Shown here: in pieces, positions 60,233-64,000 of the stretch
Layout: the number at the start of each line of letters is the position of its first letter
Position numbering within the stretch: position 1 is the first letter of the stretch
Source of the DNA: Stictocephala bisonia
Lineage: Eukaryota; Arthropoda; Insecta; Hemiptera; Membracidae
Length of the DNA stretch: 64,000 nucleotides
NCBI GenBank assembly: GCA_035578905.1
Contig: JAQJVL010000162.1
Location: 124,001-188,000, forward strand
Direction of reading: 5' to 3'
Program-made: the position numbers and the translations under genes
Notes under the pieces: generated by a model
What the model saw: only the letters and a program-made list of their open reading frames with translations
What the model was told of the DNA's origin: nothing
Database searches by the model: none

Positions 60233-60833
60233 AATAGATTTATAGGTGTAGTTATGATGTTACCAAAGTTTTATTTCTTTACCTTTAATCGTTCGGAACT
60301 TATTACGTCCGTGAGGGACTTTATCACCACCTTTTGTAAATTCACCGGTAACAGTATTTCTATTTCTAACATCAAACAGTCTTAACTCTTTATATACAAA
60401 GAGGTGCTGAATTAGCAGCAGCTTTAGTTAAATGCTGAGAGGAAAGTAACTTTCCGACGGTCTATTATTTGATATTATACGAATAGAGTGGTTTTGGATA
60501 TTTATCAGTAATAAATATTAAATTTGGGAGTTCTTCTTCAATAGTCTACCGTACTGTTGTGTTAAAATATATATAATTAACCATTATACATAAGTACACA
60601 CAACTGAAACTACATGTTTTTATTTAATACAACTTCCATGTGTTTTTATTTAACTGTAAAAAAATATATATAATAATAATAATCCGTTATATTGCCAGTG
60701 TGGGCCAGTGAAGTGGACTCTCATAATCGATTGTGATTAAAACCGAGCGAAACCTATCCTCAAAGTGTCATGGAGATAAGACGAATTGCGTAATGCATAA
60801 TGGACAAGCTAACATACAGACTGACAAAAATTC

Positions 60834-62446
60834 ATTTTATATATATACAAAAGTAGAATGCATTCCTAAGCATTTACATAATATTGAAATAATTAGTTGA
60901 TATCTATAAGTAAAATTAATTATATTCATTCAACTGGGACAAAAATGATAATGAATTATTATTAATAATGTATACTGTCTATTTTTACTCAGCAATAATG
61001 ATATCATGATGTTACTCTCTGATTCTTTACCATAGAAAATTCTCTAATTAATAATTCCATTCTATCCTGTGATTAAACTTGAAGTCAATTATTATAATCA
61101 ATTATTAATTTATTTTGTTGTGGCTTTATTGAACTGTAAATTTGATTCTTAATTAAGGTTTGGTCGAATTTACTTTATACTCTTATATCATATTATATCT
61201 TAATATTGCATTAAATGGATACATTTTAAAACTATCTTCAAAATACCAATCCTGTCATTTTGTAGAATTTTAACTTTTTTACCTTGGATAAACATGTAGT
61301 TATTTTTCTATAAACTTTGACAGAAAAACCCAAAATATACATTTTAGCATGACCTTAACCCCAGCTGATAAGGTAAAAAAGTGTGATCTACTATGACCTG
61401 ATAAGCAGAAGAATGATAATGACATTTTCATCCAGACTTCGTTTTAGGCAGTGGTTTTAAAGAGCCAAAATCATCATCTTATGACATAAAAAAATAACAT
61501 CACCTATGTGTTTTATTATATTATAATGATTTGTTTTACCAAATGTATTATGTACAAGTTTACGTACATTAGTTAGTTAAACAAATGTTCCCTGGAAAAA
61601 TCTAATTCTCCATCTCGTGATAACCCATCATGACATATAGGGATATAGATAAAAATTACCCAATATTTATTTGGGCCATTGGAAAAAACAGGACGAGAAT
61701 TTAGTTGGATCAGCGTAACTTTTGAAAAAAGAAAAACTGTGTTTTTTAAAACTATTTTGTTTTTAACTCCTAGGTCCTATGAATAAATATATGGTAACTG
61801 TATTTTTGTTGTAAGATTTATTCGAGAAAAATACAACTAAAGTTTATAAATACAGTAGTTTTAAAGTTCGGCATTGTTGATAGTTTGTCCCAATTGTTGG
61901 AAACATTTGGGTTCGAGAGCAACACTAAAAAACATCCAAAGTAACTGAGGGTAGGAAAATATTTCTTTAATTTAGTACAATTTTCAATGTACAAATAGTC
62001 ATCACTAATTGAGTCATCATTGTGTTTCAATGTACAATTAGTAATCATCATGGTGATAAAAGGTTTATGATCTACGTATCTCAGGATTTCTTTGAAAATC
62101 CCTTATATGGATTCTGGTCCAATCAGGGGAAAGAATTAAGTTTACATCAACAAATGAAGGCCCAAAATAAAAATGATTAAGCTAGTTTTTATAGTTAAAG
62201 TACTTTTAGTAGTGTATTTTTTCTATTATCCTTCACAATCTAAATCACTTTACAAGAAGACATGATCGCATTGACTCCACGATACATAATGTAATGGCAG
62301 TATAATCAAGTAGGTTGTAATGCCTGTTTTTTATTACAATAGTAATCCAAAATTACAAAACAAGTGAATTCAATATAAGTGTCTAAAAAATATTTATTAC
62401 GATTATAAACTACGATCATTTTATAAGTATTAATTTTATAACTGAA
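60834..62446. other. AT-rich, no recognised gene
   Basis: The frame 61818-62051 (minus) has no domain. No exon with convincing splice borders in phase 1 was found. Confidence 0.4.
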
Positions 62447-62645
62447 GAGCCAGTGGCACAGTGGTCTAATTTTGTATCTCAATTTATAGCGCAGGTTCGA
62501 ATCCTTGCCTTGACTGTTAGTTTTTATTTGTAATATTCACCATATACTGTGATGGTTCTCCCCCGTACTTTGGACTAAGAAGTTTCTTACACAGATCAAT
62601 AGTCAATGGGGAATAGGCAAAGTAAGAAGGGAGATCGGCCTCTCA
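62447..62645 (+). mobile_element. tRNA-derived SINE family C
   Basis: The A box TGGCACAGTGG (about 62,454) and the exact B box GGTTCGAATCC (about 62,493) have spacing compatible with a pol III promoter. Then follow 'ttgccttgactgttagtttt' and a body ending 'agatcggcctctcatttt'. It is the best-preserved copy of the family. Confidence 0.85.
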
Positions 62646-62656
62646 TTTTACATATA

Positions 62657-63794
62657 CAGGGTGTTCCCAAACTAAGTTCCGAAACTTCAGGTTATGAGTC
62701 ATTGGGTAAAAATAAGTAAAAATGTTCCTATACATATATGTCCTAATATGCTTCGTTTTCAATATGGCGGCCATTTTCGTATTTTCACTAAATTATTAGT
62801 AATCTCATAACCCCTTACAATACAGTGCTCAAATTTGGAACGAAGGTACCTGTTCTGCTTTATTTAAGATTGTGATAATATTATTTTATTATATTCAATA
62901 GTCTCTAAATGGCGCCACTTGAAACCTTTTAATTGTGAATTACTCAAAAACGCGTAATCTTAGAAAAAATGCATAAGATATAAAAAAGTTGCCAAATGTA
63001 GTATCTAACAAGTTCCATTCCAATTGAATAAAATCAGTTCATAAATAAAGGAGTAACACCAATTTAGGCAATACGATGTATGCTCTGTTTCATTTTATTA
63101 GACGTTGAAATGCTGGTGTTGAATGAATTTCATATCAGCTGATGAAGTAAATATTAAACAGCTGATATTTTATCATTTTCAATACAGATTAGTCATTGTT
63201 GACAAATTACGAGTATATTATGATATACGAATAGTTTTTGTGAGTTGTAGTACAATATTTGCTGTTTCATTACTTGTTATTAAGCACAAATAATAAACTA
63301 ATTAAACTATTTGAAAACATATTGTAATCTAATTTGTCAAGAATGAGTAATCTGTTTTGAAAATGATTAAATATCAGCTGTTTAATATTTACTTCATCAG
63401 CTGATATGAAATTCATTCAACACCAGCAGTTGAACGTCTAACAAAATGAAACAGAGCATACATCGTATTGCCTAAATTGGTGTTACTCCTTTGCTTATGA
63501 ACTGATTTTATTAAATTGGAACTTCTTAGATTTTTTATTACATTTGGCAACATTTTTATTTCTTGTGCATTTTTTCTAAGATTGCACGTTTTTGCGCAAT
63601 TTACAATTAAAAGGTTTAAGTGCTGCCATTTTGAAAATACTGAATATAGTAAAATATTATCACAATCTTAAATAAAGCAGAACAGGTGCTTTCATTCCAA
63701 ATTTGAGCACTGTATTGTAAGGGGTTATGAAATTACTAATAATTTGGTGAACTTACAAAAATTGCCACCATATTGAAAACGAAGCATATTCGGA

Positions 63795-63852
<58 letters not shown>

Positions 63853-63920
63853 CATTTTTACTTATTTTTACCCAACGAATCATAACCTGAAGTTTCGGAA
63901 CTTAATTTGGGAACACCCTG
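62657..63920. mobile_element. long fold-back TA-target element with CAGGGTG ends (1,264 bp)
   Basis: Ends CAGGGTGTTCCCAAACTAAG and CTTAATTTGGGAACACCCTG are flanked by TA (62,655-62,656 and 63,921-63,922). The arms pair over about 550 bp each (62,657-63,210 with 63,334-63,920), leaving a loop of about 125 bp. The right arm contains a (TA)n run (63,799-63,849) where the left arm has 'tatacatatatgtcc'. No transposase is encoded. Confidence 0.9.
63799..63849. repeat. (TA)n microsatellite inside fold-back arm
   Basis: About 51 bp of pure TA; expanded relative to the partner arm. Confidence 0.95.
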
Positions 63921-64000
63921 TATATTTATAAAAGTTTATATATATAAAGTTTATAATAAATTATAAAAATTGATCTCAAATATAAAATAAAACTAAGATT

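Larger units (their letters stand above)
56173..60833. repeat. segmental duplication, right copy
   Basis: Begins at 'ctcacccactgatcacgaaa' and ends near 'cagactgacaaaaattca', matching 45,590-51,929. It lacks the LINE of the left copy (empty site 58,354-58,366) and the SINE. It has seven instead of five 102-106-bp units, and a minisatellite (58,848-59,346) in the middle. Confidence 0.9.

Noticed and set aside
62447..62520. Possible tRNA gene on the plus strand
   Set aside because: A and B boxes are present but no cloverleaf; the same head is found on other SINE copies.

Overview
The window looks like nuclear DNA of an arthropod, most likely an insect. It is strongly AT-rich and almost free of long open frames. 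It is packed with decayed non-LTR retrotransposons, tRNA-derived SINEs, TA-target DNA elements, satellites, G-rich minisatellites and microsatellites. A hemipteran-type genome is my guess from the repeat style only; no conserved gene proves it. No bacterial genes, CRISPR arrays, functional tRNAs or rRNAs were seen.

Layout. 0-9.8 kb: microsatellites (including about 0.6 kb of GA), SINEs, one fold-back MITE and perfect hairpins. 9.9-17 kb: a diverged direct repeat, a 1.8 kb satellite of about 146-bp units, a decayed minus-strand LINE, and a stray satellite monomer. 17-33 kb: SINEs, MITEs, minisatellites and two LINE relics. 33.1-33.3 kb: a GC/CpG-rich island ending in a splice donor. 34-42 kb: another LINE relic, a second satellite (about 205 bp) and MITEs. 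42.9-64 kb: the most gene-like part, with a large segmental duplication (45.6-51.9 kb and 56.2-60.8 kb) separated by a dead LINE.

The only host-gene signal I can argue for is a plus-strand gene with very long introns. A possible 5' exon lies in the GC island at 33 kb. A well-formed exon at 42,953-43,056 encodes a start codon and signal peptide and ends in phase 1. A 60-nt phase-1/phase-1 exon candidate occurs twice, at 46,507-46,566 and 57,106-57,165, once in each copy of the duplication. Both copies keep acceptor, donor and frame but differ at three positions, all amino-acid changing. If transcribed, this is a candidate pair of tandem alternative exons in a secreted or membrane protein. The rest of the gene would lie beyond the right edge. 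This is inference from splice signals and frame; it has not been tested by RNA.

The left duplicate carries a 5'-truncated RNase H-bearing LINE flanked by a 13-bp target-site duplication, and the right duplicate preserves the empty site. The insertion is therefore younger than the duplication.
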